DNA of 60,300 nucleotides, taken from assembly GCF_001443045.1 (NCBI RefSeq), contig NZ_LKPJ01000013.1:169628-229927 (forward strand), read 5' to 3'. The notes under the pieces are model-generated. The model saw only the letters and a list, made by a program, of their open reading frames with translations, had not been told where the DNA came from and did not search any database. The stretch's first letter is position 1. Each line of letters starts with the position of its first letter. Below, piece after piece: positions 35,678 through 42,431 of this stretch. The position numbers were made by a program, and so were the translations under genes. The stretch is from Burkholderia ambifaria (GTDB lineage Bacteria; Pseudomonadota; Gammaproteobacteria; Burkholderiales; Burkholderiaceae).

Positions 35678-35934
35678 TGGTCCCCGGCCTCTCTCTGCCT
35701 CCACTCACGTTCGCGGGCGGCTCTGCCGGCCCGTCGAGCGCGACCAACTACAACCCGGTCAGCTTCAACGATGGCTCGTTCATCGTCTCCGGCTCGCCGC
35801 AGCTCGGCACGTCGATCGCGGGCGCGGTCGCGGGCGCGACGAACAGTTTCGCGATCGGCTCGTTTTCGAACCTCATGCCGTGGCTGCTCATCGGGGGTGT
35901 GGCGTGGCTCGTGATGCATCGCAAGCGCGGATGA
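35677..35934 (+). CDS. 85-residue structural protein with C-terminal membrane helix
   Basis: The protein (MVPGLSLPPLTFAGGSAGP...) is Gly/Ser/Asn-rich and ends with a membrane helix (LMPWLLIGGVAWLVM, about 66-80) followed by the basic tail HRKRG. This gives an N-out, C-in topology. Start and stop overlap both neighbours, so translation is coupled. Likely a virion membrane protein. Confidence 0.58.
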   Translation: MVPGLSLPPLTFAGGSAGPSSATNYNPVSFNDGSFIVSGSPQLGTSIAGAVAGATNSFAIGSFSNLMPWLLIGGVAWLVMHRKRG

Positions 35935-36314
35935 CGTTGCGCGAGGCCGATGCGGCGACGGTGCTGCCGTTGCTCGCACCGGTCACGCGGTACGACACGA
36001 CCGGCGGCGTCGACTCGCTCGAGCGGATGGCGGCGAACGGCCGCGCATTCGTGATCGAGCAGGACGGCGAGCCGGTATGCGCGTATCTGCTCGAGCGGCA
36101 CGGGCGCGAAGCGTTCGTGACGGCGGCGGCCGGCGCGGCCGGCGTCTGCCTGACAGACCTGCTCGCGCAGTTGATCGAGGCGCAGGCGGTCGGGCTCGAC
36201 TCCATCGCATTCCAGACGCGTCGACGCGGGCTGATCCGCAAGGCAATCGCGAAGGGCTACCGCGTCGCCGGGCACGTCAAGAACGGAACCATCATGCGGA
36301 AGGAACTGCAATGA
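35931..36314 (+). CDS. GNAT-like protein of the capsid operon
   Basis: This 127-residue protein starts MTLREADAATVLPLL and follows the strand-helix order of GNAT acetyltransferases: an N-terminal helix, a beta pair around FVIEQDGEPVCAYLLERHG, a central strand AFVTAAAG, a helix, and a final GYRVAGHVKNGTIMRKEL block. The acetyl-CoA P-loop (Q/RxxGxG/A) is not clearly present, so it may use the fold for another purpose. It overlaps its neighbours by 4 bp on each side, so it belongs to the operon. Confidence 0.5.
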   Translation: MTLREADAATVLPLLAPVTRYDTTGGVDSLERMAANGRAFVIEQDGEPVCAYLLERHGREAFVTAAAGAAGVCLTDLLAQLIEAQAVGLDSIAFQTRRRGLIRKAIAKGYRVAGHVKNGTIMRKELQ

Positions 36315-36871
36315 TTCGCAACCCCCAACAAATCAAGCTGCTGGCGCTCGGTCTGCCGATGGTGCCGGCGAACGGCGGCGGCTCGTCGGATTCGTCGTCG
36401 GCATCGACGACGACGAACGCAGACCAGCGCAACAACGTCGGTTCCGGTGTCGGCGCCACCGCGTCGAGCGGCGGCACGGTCACGCTCAACGTGCAGCAGC
36501 TCGACGGCGGCGCAATCTCGGCCGCGTTCGGGCTCGGTCACGATGCGCTGGCCGGCATCGAAAACATCGGTACGGCCAGCATGAGTGCGAGCGCGCACAC
36601 GGCCGAAGACGCGATCAATGGCGTGCTGACGAGCGCGCAGGGCGCGCAGGCGGCATACAAGGATGCGACCGCGCAGGCGATCGCGGCCGTACAGGCCGCA
36701 TACGGTAGCGCGAGCAGCGCGGTCATCGGGCAAGCAAACACGACGGCCAGCGATGTCGCGGCCGCGTATCAGGACGCGAAAACCGGCAATCAGCGCACGA
36801 TCGTGATCGGCGGCCTGATCATTGCTGCGCTCGCGGTAACGATGCCGTTCCTGCTGAAAGAGGCGGCGTAA
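36311..36871 (+). CDS. 186-residue Ala/Gly/Ser-rich structural protein with C-terminal membrane helix
   Basis: The N-terminal quarter is low-complexity Ser/Gly/Thr. The middle is a long Ala-rich helical stretch (about 75-150; AAYKDATAQAIAAVQAAYG). The C-terminus has a membrane helix (IVIGGLIIAALAVTMPFLL). It could be a stalk or membrane-spanning virion protein. Both ends overlap neighbours (ATGA at the start, TAATG at the end). Confidence 0.58.
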   Translation: MIRNPQQIKLLALGLPMVPANGGGSSDSSSASTTTNADQRNNVGSGVGATASSGGTVTLNVQQLDGGAISAAFGLGHDALAGIENIGTASMSASAHTAEDAINGVLTSAQGAQAAYKDATAQAIAAVQAAYGSASSAVIGQANTTASDVAAAYQDAKTGNQRTIVIGGLIIAALAVTMPFLLKEAA

Positions 36872-37647
36872 TGCAGACCATCGCGCAAAAGATTCTCGCG
36901 GCGAACGGCTATCAGGCGGCAATGGCCGGGCGTACGCTTTACGTGCAGGCGAGCGACGCCGGAAACGTGCTCACGATCACGCTCACTGATGCGTTCGGTA
37001 ATCGCGAGCAGGTGCAGAACGTCGGCGCTGGCGCGAAGCTCACGCCAGCGGCCGGTTTCACTGCGGTATCGATCGCGACGACGGCTGATAGCAACGTCGC
37101 GTTCATCGTCACGCAGGGCGATATCGACATCCAGCTCAACCAGACGACCGTGAACGTCGGGAACGGGAGCGCGAACCCGGTACCAGTCGCGATCGTGAGC
37201 GAGCCGGGTTCCCCGTTTCCGGTGACGATCACGGGGCCGGTAACCGTCACGGGAGCGACGCTCACGGCGACAAACGTCGGAATCAACAATACGGCCGCGA
37301 ACCCGGTGCCGGTATCGCTCATCAGCGAGCCGGGCGCGCCGATCGCGGTCACGCCGACGCAAGCGTCGTCCATCACGGACGCGGCGCCGGTCGCCGTGGC
37401 GGCTTTCACGCCCGCTACGCCGAATCAGGTGCATGTCCGCGCGGCCGGCGCATGCCGATCGCTGCGCATCGGTAACCCGCTCACGTCGACCGGAAAGCTG
37501 TACATCGGAGGCTCGAGCGTGACGCCGACGAATGCCGTGATCGCGCTGCAACCCGGCGACGTATGGAGCGAAACCGATGCGCCGCAGGTGGACTGGTACG
37601 CGACGAGCGATACCGGCGCGACCGCGAACATTCAGGTGATCGCATGA
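36871..37647 (+). CDS. 258-residue beta-rich protein, candidate vertex or spike-base protein
   Basis: After a short N-terminal segment the protein is rich in Thr/Val/Pro strands, with an internal repeat: two copies of a unit containing NPVPV followed by a SEPG-A/S-PF/I motif (VAIVSEPGSPFPV and VSLISEPGAPIAV). There is no membrane helix. It lies directly before the beta-helix spike, and its stop overlaps that gene's ATG. In DJR phages the vertex carries a penton plus a spike, and this pair is the obvious candidate here (inference). Confidence 0.55.
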   Translation: MQTIAQKILAANGYQAAMAGRTLYVQASDAGNVLTITLTDAFGNREQVQNVGAGAKLTPAAGFTAVSIATTADSNVAFIVTQGDIDIQLNQTTVNVGNGSANPVPVAIVSEPGSPFPVTITGPVTVTGATLTATNVGINNTAANPVPVSLISEPGAPIAVTPTQASSITDAAPVAVAAFTPATPNQVHVRAAGACRSLRIGNPLTSTGKLYIGGSSVTPTNAVIALQPGDVWSETDAPQVDWYATSDTGATANIQVIA

Positions 37648-39449
37648 GCAGCGTGCAGAGGTTTATGGGCTACAACGGTGAGACGCTCGCGAGCATCTTG
37701 CAGGCTCGCACGGCGCGGCTGGTGCCGACCGTCGCGGCACTGCGCGCGCTCAGCTCGGCGCGTTATCAGAACGCCCGGCTGCTCGGCTACTCGTACGAGG
37801 GCGATGGTGGAACCGGCGATTTCTGGTTAGATCCGACCGACACGACCAGCGCGGAAGATGGTTTCATGGTCATCGTCGGCACCGACGGTGGGCGATGGAA
37901 GCGTGAAACGCGCGTGGTGATCGACGCGGCCGACGCGGGTATCGACGTGTCCGGGACCACGGATTCCACCACGCAACTGCTGCGCGCGCTCGCCAAGGGC
38001 ATGGTGCGCTGGAAAGGCACGATCCTGCACTCGGGCATCCCCATGGAACCGGGGTGGGCGTTGCAAGGCGTCAACCGTGCGTCGTCGCAACTGTTCTTGA
38101 AGAACGGTGCCAATGCGAATTCGATCTCCGGATCGGCGCTCACCGATATCGTGCTGCGTGACTTCTATCTGAACGGCAACAAAGCCAATCAAGGACTCGG
38201 CTCGTCGAACCCGTGGCGCGGCGTCTATTTCGACGGCGCAAGCGCGCGTATCCGCCTGGATAACATTCAGGTCGACCAGTGTCAGGACCACGGCATTTCG
38301 CTGAACGATACGGTCGACACGCCGTCGTTGGCCGGGCAGGACTCCATGATCATCAATTGCGCGGCGACGAATTGCGGTAGCGCGGCGCACGCGGCAGCGG
38401 GCGGTGTCGGCGGAACCGGCATCGGTGGGGGCGCGCAAAGCCTCACGGTGAGCGGCTGCTACAGCTCGGGCAACTATCTGAACGGCTTCAAGAGTCCGTC
38501 CGGTGCCTATACCAACTGCGTCGCGATCGGCAACGGCGGCGGCTTCGAATCGGGGTTCTCAACGCCGGTTGGAATCGACCTCAAGTATGTGGCGTGCCGC
38601 GCGCTGAACAATTCCGGCTCGGGCTGGCGCCATCAAGGGCAGGGCACCGATATCGAGATGATCGGTTGCACGGCAGACGGCAACGGCTATGCCGGTGTCG
38701 ACGTGCTCGGCGCGGTCACGGGCCTGTCGATCATCGGCGGCAAGTATACGAACAACGGCAAGAACGGATCGCGCGTGTCGGGATCGGCCGGGCTCGACGG
38801 CATCTCTCTGCATGGCGAAGGATCGGCCGCGCCGTCGAACATCCTCATTTCGGGTGTGCAGTTCTACGACAACCAGTCGACCAAAACGCAGCAATACGCG
38901 CTGTATGCGACGCAGGCGACCACGAACGTTACGTTCGACGTATCGAACGTCGTCGGCGCGCACGCGAGCGGTGACGTGTACGTGGATGCGACCGCCTCCA
39001 GCAACATTTTCCAGATCGGAAATTTCCAAGGCAGTTCGGCGGCGCATTGCTTGCAAGCGTCCGTGGCGTCAAGCGGAACCGCTACCAACACACTCGACCA
39101 GATCAGCATTCCCCAGAATAGGCTGGTGACCGGCAAGAACCTGCACATTCAGGCGTCGGGGCGGGTGACGGGGACAGCTGGCACGAAGTTAATTCGGGCG
39201 AGCGTCGCGGGTACGGCGGTGATTTTCTCGAACCAAACGGCGGGGCAGCAGAATTCTTGGGTGCTGGATGCAACGTTGCCGATCGGTGCGAACGCGAGTC
39301 GGACGCTGAATATCAATGCGCCGGCTGGCATCGCGCAAACGCCCGTGTCGTTTTCCACGACGACGGCGGCGCTGGTGATCGCGATCAACAGTACATGTGC
39401 GGGTGGTGACGTGGTGACGCTCGACTCGTTCACGGTCAAGGTTGAATGA
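37644..39449 (+). CDS. Right-handed beta-helix spike protein, candidate receptor-binding or depolymerase
   Basis: The protein is 601 residues long. The N-terminal ~110 residues hold a conserved region seen in phage tailspikes (TVAALRALSSARYQNARLLG, then GDFWLDPTD and GGRWKRE). Residues of about 150-430 show the short Gly/Asn/Ala-rich coils of a pectate-lyase-like beta helix (for example IGCTADGNGYAG, SIIGGKYTNNGK). The last ~120 residues are beta-rich. I chose ATG at 37644, which overlaps the previous stop, over an upstream start that shadows the neighbour. It probably recognises or cleaves a surface polysaccharide. Confidence 0.75.
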   Translation: MSSVQRFMGYNGETLASILQARTARLVPTVAALRALSSARYQNARLLGYSYEGDGGTGDFWLDPTDTTSAEDGFMVIVGTDGGRWKRETRVVIDAADAGIDVSGTTDSTTQLLRALAKGMVRWKGTILHSGIPMEPGWALQGVNRASSQLFLKNGANANSISGSALTDIVLRDFYLNGNKANQGLGSSNPWRGVYFDGASARIRLDNIQVDQCQDHGISLNDTVDTPSLAGQDSMIINCAATNCGSAAHAAAGGVGGTGIGGGAQSLTVSGCYSSGNYLNGFKSPSGAYTNCVAIGNGGGFESGFSTPVGIDLKYVACRALNNSGSGWRHQGQGTDIEMIGCTADGNGYAGVDVLGAVTGLSIIGGKYTNNGKNGSRVSGSAGLDGISLHGEGSAAPSNILISGVQFYDNQSTKTQQYALYATQATTNVTFDVSNVVGAHASGDVYVDATASSNIFQIGNFQGSSAAHCLQASVASSGTATNTLDQISIPQNRLVTGKNLHIQASGRVTGTAGTKLIRASVAGTAVIFSNQTAGQQNSWVLDATLPIGANASRTLNINAPAGIAQTPVSFSTTTAALVIAINSTCAGGDVVTLDSFTVKVE

Positions 39450-40069
39450 TGAGTGCGGCGCCTTTTCTTCTGTTGGCCGCGAGCGCAGTCGCGCTGCTGT
39501 ATCTGAGCGAGCAGGGTGATCAGGACGTGGCTAGCTTCACGCCGGGAGACATCATCGGCAGTGCAACTGGAGATTTACTCGATATGACGGGAACCTATAC
39601 GGGCGGCGATCCGAACCAAAATCGCCAAGCATTCCTCGACATGATCGCGCAAAGCGAGATTGGCGCGGCACTGCTCGCGGAAACGGACAACGGATATAAC
39701 GTGCTGGTTGGCGCGACCCCCGCGAATCCGCTCACGTTCTCAGACTACTCGCACCATCCGCGCATCTACAACGCGAAGTTCAATTCGACAGCGGCCGGCC
39801 GCTACCAGATCAACTGGCCGACGTACCAGACCGTATCGGGCCAAACCGGGCTGACCGATTTTTCGCCGGACACGCAGGACGCAATGGCGATTCAGCTCTG
39901 CGCGAACAAAGGCGCGCTCGCCGATATCGACGCCGGAAACATTCAGGCGGCTATCGCGAAGTGTGCGCCCGTGTGGGCGTCGCTCGCGGGCGCGGGCTAC
40001 GGTCAGCACGAAAACTCGATGACGAACCTTGTCGCATGGTTCACGAACGCGGGCGGGGTGACGGCATGA
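39446..40069 (+). CDS. Membrane-anchored lytic transglycosylase, lambda R-like
   Basis: This 207-residue protein has an N-terminal hydrophobic helix (about 4-20) and a domain closely resembling the lambda R endolysin: RQAFLDMIAQSE (candidate catalytic E71), GYNVLVG, FSDYSHHPR, STAAGRYQI, LTDFSPDTQDAMA and WASLAGAGYGQ. Lambda R-type enzymes cleave the glycan strand to 1,6-anhydro products. The membrane anchor differs from soluble lambda R and suggests either a signal-anchor endolysin or a virion enzyme for entry. A second ATG at 39449 is possible. Confidence 0.85.
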   Translation: MMSAAPFLLLAASAVALLYLSEQGDQDVASFTPGDIIGSATGDLLDMTGTYTGGDPNQNRQAFLDMIAQSEIGAALLAETDNGYNVLVGATPANPLTFSDYSHHPRIYNAKFNSTAAGRYQINWPTYQTVSGQTGLTDFSPDTQDAMAIQLCANKGALADIDAGNIQAAIAKCAPVWASLAGAGYGQHENSMTNLVAWFTNAGGVTA

Positions 40070-40419
40070 AAGACACGCTGAACAACGTCGCGCTCGGCCT
40101 CGGCGTTGCTGCGCTCGGCTTCGCGTTGATGAAGTATTTCCAAAGCGCGCGCGGAAGCTCGAGCGGAACGGGCGCGGCCGGGCTCGGTGCGCCCATCGGC
40201 ACGACGACGAACCCGAATGCGGGTTCGTTGTGGCAGTCGCTCACGTTCCCGCTCGGCACGAACACGGGCGGCGTCAACGTGTCCGGCAACGTCGATCAGG
40301 TCTATTCGTCGACGAGCTGGAACCCGGACGACATCAGCGCGCAGCTCGGCGCCGATGCAATCGCAGCGATGGGGGCGGCAGGGCAGTCGACGGCGAACGT
40401 GTGGGGGTTCCACCTGTGA
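40066..40419 (+). CDS. 117-residue prophage protein with N-terminal membrane helix
   Basis: The protein starts MKDTLNNVALGLGVAALGFA with a membrane helix at about 5-22. The rest is a Gly/Ser/Thr/Asn-rich domain with WQSLTFPLGTNTGG. The start overlaps the transglycosylase stop (ATGA) and the stop overlaps the next GTG (GTGA). Likely another virion membrane or lysis-related protein. Confidence 0.55.
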   Translation: MKDTLNNVALGLGVAALGFALMKYFQSARGSSSGTGAAGLGAPIGTTTNPNAGSLWQSLTFPLGTNTGGVNVSGNVDQVYSSTSWNPDDISAQLGADAIAAMGAAGQSTANVWGFHL

Positions 40420-40850
40420 GCCTGAAAAGCGACGCGCTCGAAGTGACGGTGACGGTCGTCGTCGTGGGCGGCCTGCTTTGGTATGCGGCGCGGAAGGTGG
40501 GCGGCGGCCTGTCGTCGCTCGGCACGTCGATATCGGATGCGGCGAGCGCGGCCGGCGGGGCGATCGTCGACGGCTCGTCAACTGCCTGGACAACGGCGAC
40601 CACGCCGGTTGTGCCGGCCGATACGGGAATTTCCGCAGTCGACGGCGCGGCGAATATCGCGAACGGAATCGTGTCGGCGCCGTCGAGCGTGCTCGACGGC
40701 CTGTCGATGGGCCTGATCGGTGGGTCGGGCGGAGCGGGTGGTAACGGCGGCCTTGCGGGCTGGTTGATGAGCATCATCGACGGCAGCTTTTTCGCGCCGA
40801 AATCAACGCCGGACCCGACGTTTGACACGGGGAACGGTACGGGGTGGTAG
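40416..40850 (+). CDS. 144-residue Gly/Ala/Ser-rich prophage protein with a membrane helix near its N-terminus
   Basis: The protein uses GTG at 40416 (overlap GTGA) and begins (M)SLKSDALEVTVTVVVVGGLL, with a membrane helix at about 8-24. The remainder is low-complexity (GGSGGAGGNGG) and ends in a polar tail. No family is recognised. Translational coupling to both neighbours supports the start. Confidence 0.52.
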   Translation: MSLKSDALEVTVTVVVVGGLLWYAARKVGGGLSSLGTSISDAASAAGGAIVDGSSTAWTTATTPVVPADTGISAVDGAANIANGIVSAPSSVLDGLSMGLIGGSGGAGGNGGLAGWLMSIIDGSFFAPKSTPDPTFDTGNGTGW

Positions 40851-40872
40851 TGCATTTCAACTGGAGATCGTG

Positions 40873-41079
40873 ATGAACTTTTTCGCAAGACTGATGGAGC
40901 CGAGCACGCATGCGGCGCTCGCCGGGCTCGCGGGCGTCGGCTCGCAGCTCGCAATCGCGAGCGGCGCAGACCCGCATACGGTCGGCGCGATCGGCACCGC
41001 GGTATCGGCGCTGTTCGGGTTGCTCGCCGTGTTCATGCCGGAAGGCTCGGGCGCGTCGACCACGCAACCGGGGGCGTGA
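40873..41079 (+). CDS. Small hydrophobic protein, holin-like
   Basis: This 68-residue protein (MNFFARLMEPSTHAALAGLAG...) has two hydrophobic stretches (about 14-28 and 36-54) separated by a short polar turn, and a polar C-terminus. The size and topology fit a class II holin, and it lies downstream of the transglycosylase. A GGAG lies about 7 bp before the ATG. The assignment rests on topology and position only. Confidence 0.5.
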   Translation: MNFFARLMEPSTHAALAGLAGVGSQLAIASGADPHTVGAIGTAVSALFGLLAVFMPEGSGASTTQPGA

Positions 41080-41216
41080 TGGATGCGGCTCAGTGGCTGA
41101 CCATCGGCGTGAGCATCGTGCAGATACTGGTCGTGCCGGTGGGCTGCTTCCGATATATCTTGGGGGTCGAGAAACGTCTCACGCGGATCGAGGCCAAATT
41201 GGGGATTGCCGACTGA
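41079..41216 (+). CDS. 45-residue membrane protein with a charged C-terminal helix
   Basis: The start overlaps the previous stop (TGATG). The product, MDAAQWLTIGVSIVQILVVP..., has one membrane helix (about 6-22) and a short charged helix ending VEKRLTRIEAKLGIAD. Such proteins often assist holins or form part of lysis cassettes; that is inferred from shape and position. Confidence 0.52.
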   Translation: MDAAQWLTIGVSIVQILVVPVGCFRYILGVEKRLTRIEAKLGIAD

Positions 41217-41227
41217 CAGGAGGTCAT

Positions 41228-41290
41228 ATGGCAAAGCATCATCGGCGCCGCGAGCGCGACAGCAAAGGCCGCTTCAAGCGCTCGCGCTAA
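41228..41290 (+). CDS. 20-residue highly basic peptide gene
   Basis: The ATG at 41228 follows a perfect AGGAGG (41218-41223) by 4 bp, the strongest Shine-Dalgarno in the operon. The product MAKHHRRRERDSKGRFKRSR has 11 basic residues out of 20, counting histidines separately would raise this. It is the last gene before a strong terminator. Its charge suggests DNA or RNA binding, for example genome condensation. It is too short for family assignment. Confidence 0.55.
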   Translation: MAKHHRRRERDSKGRFKRSR

Positions 41291-41292
41291 CG

Positions 41293-41319
41293 AAAAGCCC
41301 CGCACGCGCGGGGCTTTTT
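41293..41319. terminator. Terminator at the end of the prophage late operon
   Basis: The hairpin AAAAGCCCCGC / GCGGGGCTTTTT has an 11-bp stem, a short ACGC loop and a T tract on each strand. It can stop transcription from both sides: the late operon from the left and the short leftward genes from the right. Confidence 0.9.
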
Positions 41320-41411
41320 CATTCGAGGTCGAGATCGTCGTCGTTTATGGGAGGCTCGCCGAAAAGGCGGTCGATGAGCCAGGTGAGCGCGCATGCAATC
41401 CAGTCGATCAC
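41319..41411 (-). CDS. 30-residue leftward prophage protein
   Basis: A GTG at 41411 overlaps the stop of the upstream leftward gene (GTGA) and opens a frame for 30 residues, beginning (M)IDWIACALTWLIDRLFG and ending in a very acidic tail (DDDLDLE). The hydrophobic N-terminus could be a membrane helix. It ends at the shared bidirectional terminator. The function is unknown. Confidence 0.42.
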   Translation of the reverse strand: MIDWIACALTWLIDRLFGEPPINDDDLDLE

Positions 41412-41668
41412 GGTGAGAACCCAAAGCGTCGCGCTATCCGCGCACGGCGCTCGTGAGCGGCCGCAATGGTCGATTCGAATGTGCCGGCGGCTTTCGCTGC
41501 GCGGATCTTGCCGGCCACGTCCCAAAGCCGCACATAGCGTTCGAATGCGCGCTCGCTCGACATGTAGGCCGGCGCGAGCGCGGCGACCCACTGTGCAACG
41601 TCGTCCAGCGTGACGACGATTTCCCCGAACAAGTCGAGCATGGCGGCGATTCTCGAAGCCCAATACAT
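41408..41668 (-). CDS. 86-residue leftward prophage protein of unknown function
   Basis: The protein (MYWASRIAAMLDLFGEIVV...) is helical, with a central region TLDDVAQWVAALAPAYMSSE and a basic C-terminus (RRARIARRFGFSP). The start could be the ATG at 41668 or one about nine codons later; neither has a strong Shine-Dalgarno. It is convergent with the late operon and lies nearest the right end, a usual place for accessory (moron-like) genes. Confidence 0.48.
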   Translation of the reverse strand: MYWASRIAAMLDLFGEIVVTLDDVAQWVAALAPAYMSSERAFERYVRLWDVAGKIRAAKAAGTFESTIAAAHERRARIARRFGFSP

Positions 41669-41730
41669 GGGATGACGGCGTTGCGCCGGTCGATGTAATA
41701 GGTGGAAATACGGGTCAGATAGATACGACG

Positions 41731-41768
41731 AAAAGGCCGTCGTTGGCCGCCCGGCGGGCTCGCCTTTT
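41731..41768. terminator. Terminator-like hairpin beside the right attachment site
   Basis: AAAAGGC at 41731-41737 pairs with GCCTTTT at 41762-41768, with a GC-rich inner stem between them and AT-rich flanks. It lies just inside attR. In the circular phage it would sit next to the leftward regulator and stop its transcript. Confidence 0.65.
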
Positions 41769-41796
41769 ATTTGACATAACGTGAATTACCAATCTT
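41768..41796. other. attR: right prophage junction with XerD-arm-like sequence
   Basis: The core ACATAACGTGAA is at 41774-41785. On the minus strand the phage side reads TTATGTCAAAT, one mismatch from the Escherichia coli XerD arm TTATGTTAAAT. The central hexamer is TTCACG, the same as in attL. The host side beyond it (TTACCAATC on the plus strand) keeps only a weak match to a XerC arm. Confidence 0.68.
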
Positions 41797-41811
41797 TTTG
41801 AATGTAGTAGC

Positions 41812-42350
41812 TTTTTAGAAATGTCGTGTTCTAGCCATTTAGAAATGTCGCGTTTGGACCTCGGTAAGCTGTCCGGCCGCCGGGAATCCGGCACCGGAGG
41901 CTTGGGCAGTGACAGAACGGATCACCATGACGATGCGCGAGCTGGACCGATTCAAGGTCATTCAGGATGTGGCGGACGGCAAGCTCAAGCCGTTGCGCGC
42001 GGCCGAACGACTCGAGTTGACGACAAGACAGATTCGGCGGCTGGTCGATCGGCTGCGCGAACACGGACCGCAAGGTCTCGTGTCGCGGCGGCGTGCGAAG
42101 CCGAGCAACAACCGGTTGGATGCTGAAACGGCCGATCGGGCACTCTCGATCATCCGTGAGCGTTATGCTGATTTCGGGCCGACGCTGGCCTGCGAGAAGC
42201 TGTACGAGTGTCACGGCATCCGGCTGGCCAAGGAAACGGTGCGCCGGCTGATGACCGATGCCGGGTTGTGGGTGCTGCGGCGGCAGCGTCCGCCGAAGGT
42301 TTATCAGCCACGCGCGCGTCGCGCATGCCTCAGTGAACTGATTTCCCGCC
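41812..42350 (+). mobile_element. Truncated ISNCY-like insertion sequence, left end only
   Basis: The left end shows two direct copies of TTTAGAAATGTCG (41814-41826 and 41838-41850), typical of transposase-binding repeats at an IS end. They precede a transposase gene broken after about 145 codons. No matching right end is visible before the catalase promoter. It begins only about 27 bp after attR, so it lies between the prophage and the host genes. Confidence 0.7.
41909..42350 (+). pseudogene. N-terminal fragment of an ISNCY-family transposase
   Basis: The GTG at 41909 opens a frame starting MTERITMTMRELDRFKVIQD with an HTH (LKPLRAAERLELTTRQIRRL, about residues 24-43) and a second DNA-binding region up to VYQPRARRACLSEL. 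Complete transposases of this family continue for a further ~280 residues with the DDE catalytic domain; here homology stops around residue 145 and the frame ends at 42403 in unrelated sequence. All catalytic residues are missing, so it is inactive. Confidence 0.78.
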
Positions 42351-42386
42351 CATCGCAAGCTGTCCGGCGACGGAGGCTGCGATGGC

Positions 42387-42431
42387 TGCCATTTTCCGAA
42401 TAAAATGGCAACCTGGATTTAACTTAGTTAA
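42387..42431. promoter_or_regulatory. Hairpin and palindrome upstream of the catalase gene
   Basis: TGCCATTTT (42387-42395) pairs with AAAATGGCA (42402-42410) in a 9-bp stem with a 6-nt loop. A second palindrome, TTAACTTAGTTAA, is at 42419-42431. The first may be a terminator that insulates the gene from the IS side; the second could be an operator. The rest of the 145-bp gap to the catalase ATG is AT-rich and must hold the promoter, but I cannot assign its boxes with confidence. Confidence 0.4.

Larger units (their letters stand above)
28563..41785. mobile_element. Integrated tailless double-jelly-roll phage (PM2/FLiP-like), about 13.2 kb
   Basis: The element is bounded by direct copies of ACATAACGTGAA at 28563-28574 and 41774-41785. 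Inside are a two-tyrosine HUH replication protein, a Zn-ribbon protein, an FtsK/HerA-like packaging ATPase, a P2-type major capsid protein and at least seven small single-pass membrane proteins. There are also a beta-helix spike, a lambda-R-like transglycosylase and a divergent repressor module. No terminase, portal, tail, Zot or integrase gene is present. Together this matches phages with an icosahedral DJR capsid and internal membrane (Corticoviridae PM2, Finnlakeviridae FLiP). All key genes look intact, so it may be inducible. Confidence 0.86.

Noticed and set aside
28563..41785. Filamentous (Inovirus) prophage, because of HUH Rep, a small P-loop ATPase and Xer-like ends
   Set aside because: There is no Zot with membrane helix, no pI or pVIII-like genes, and a 331-residue P2-type capsid protein is present.
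42357..42368. AAGCTGTCCGGC repeat taken as the IS terminal repeat
   Set aside because: It is a direct, not inverted, repeat and lies inside the IS body; it may only mark a deletion.
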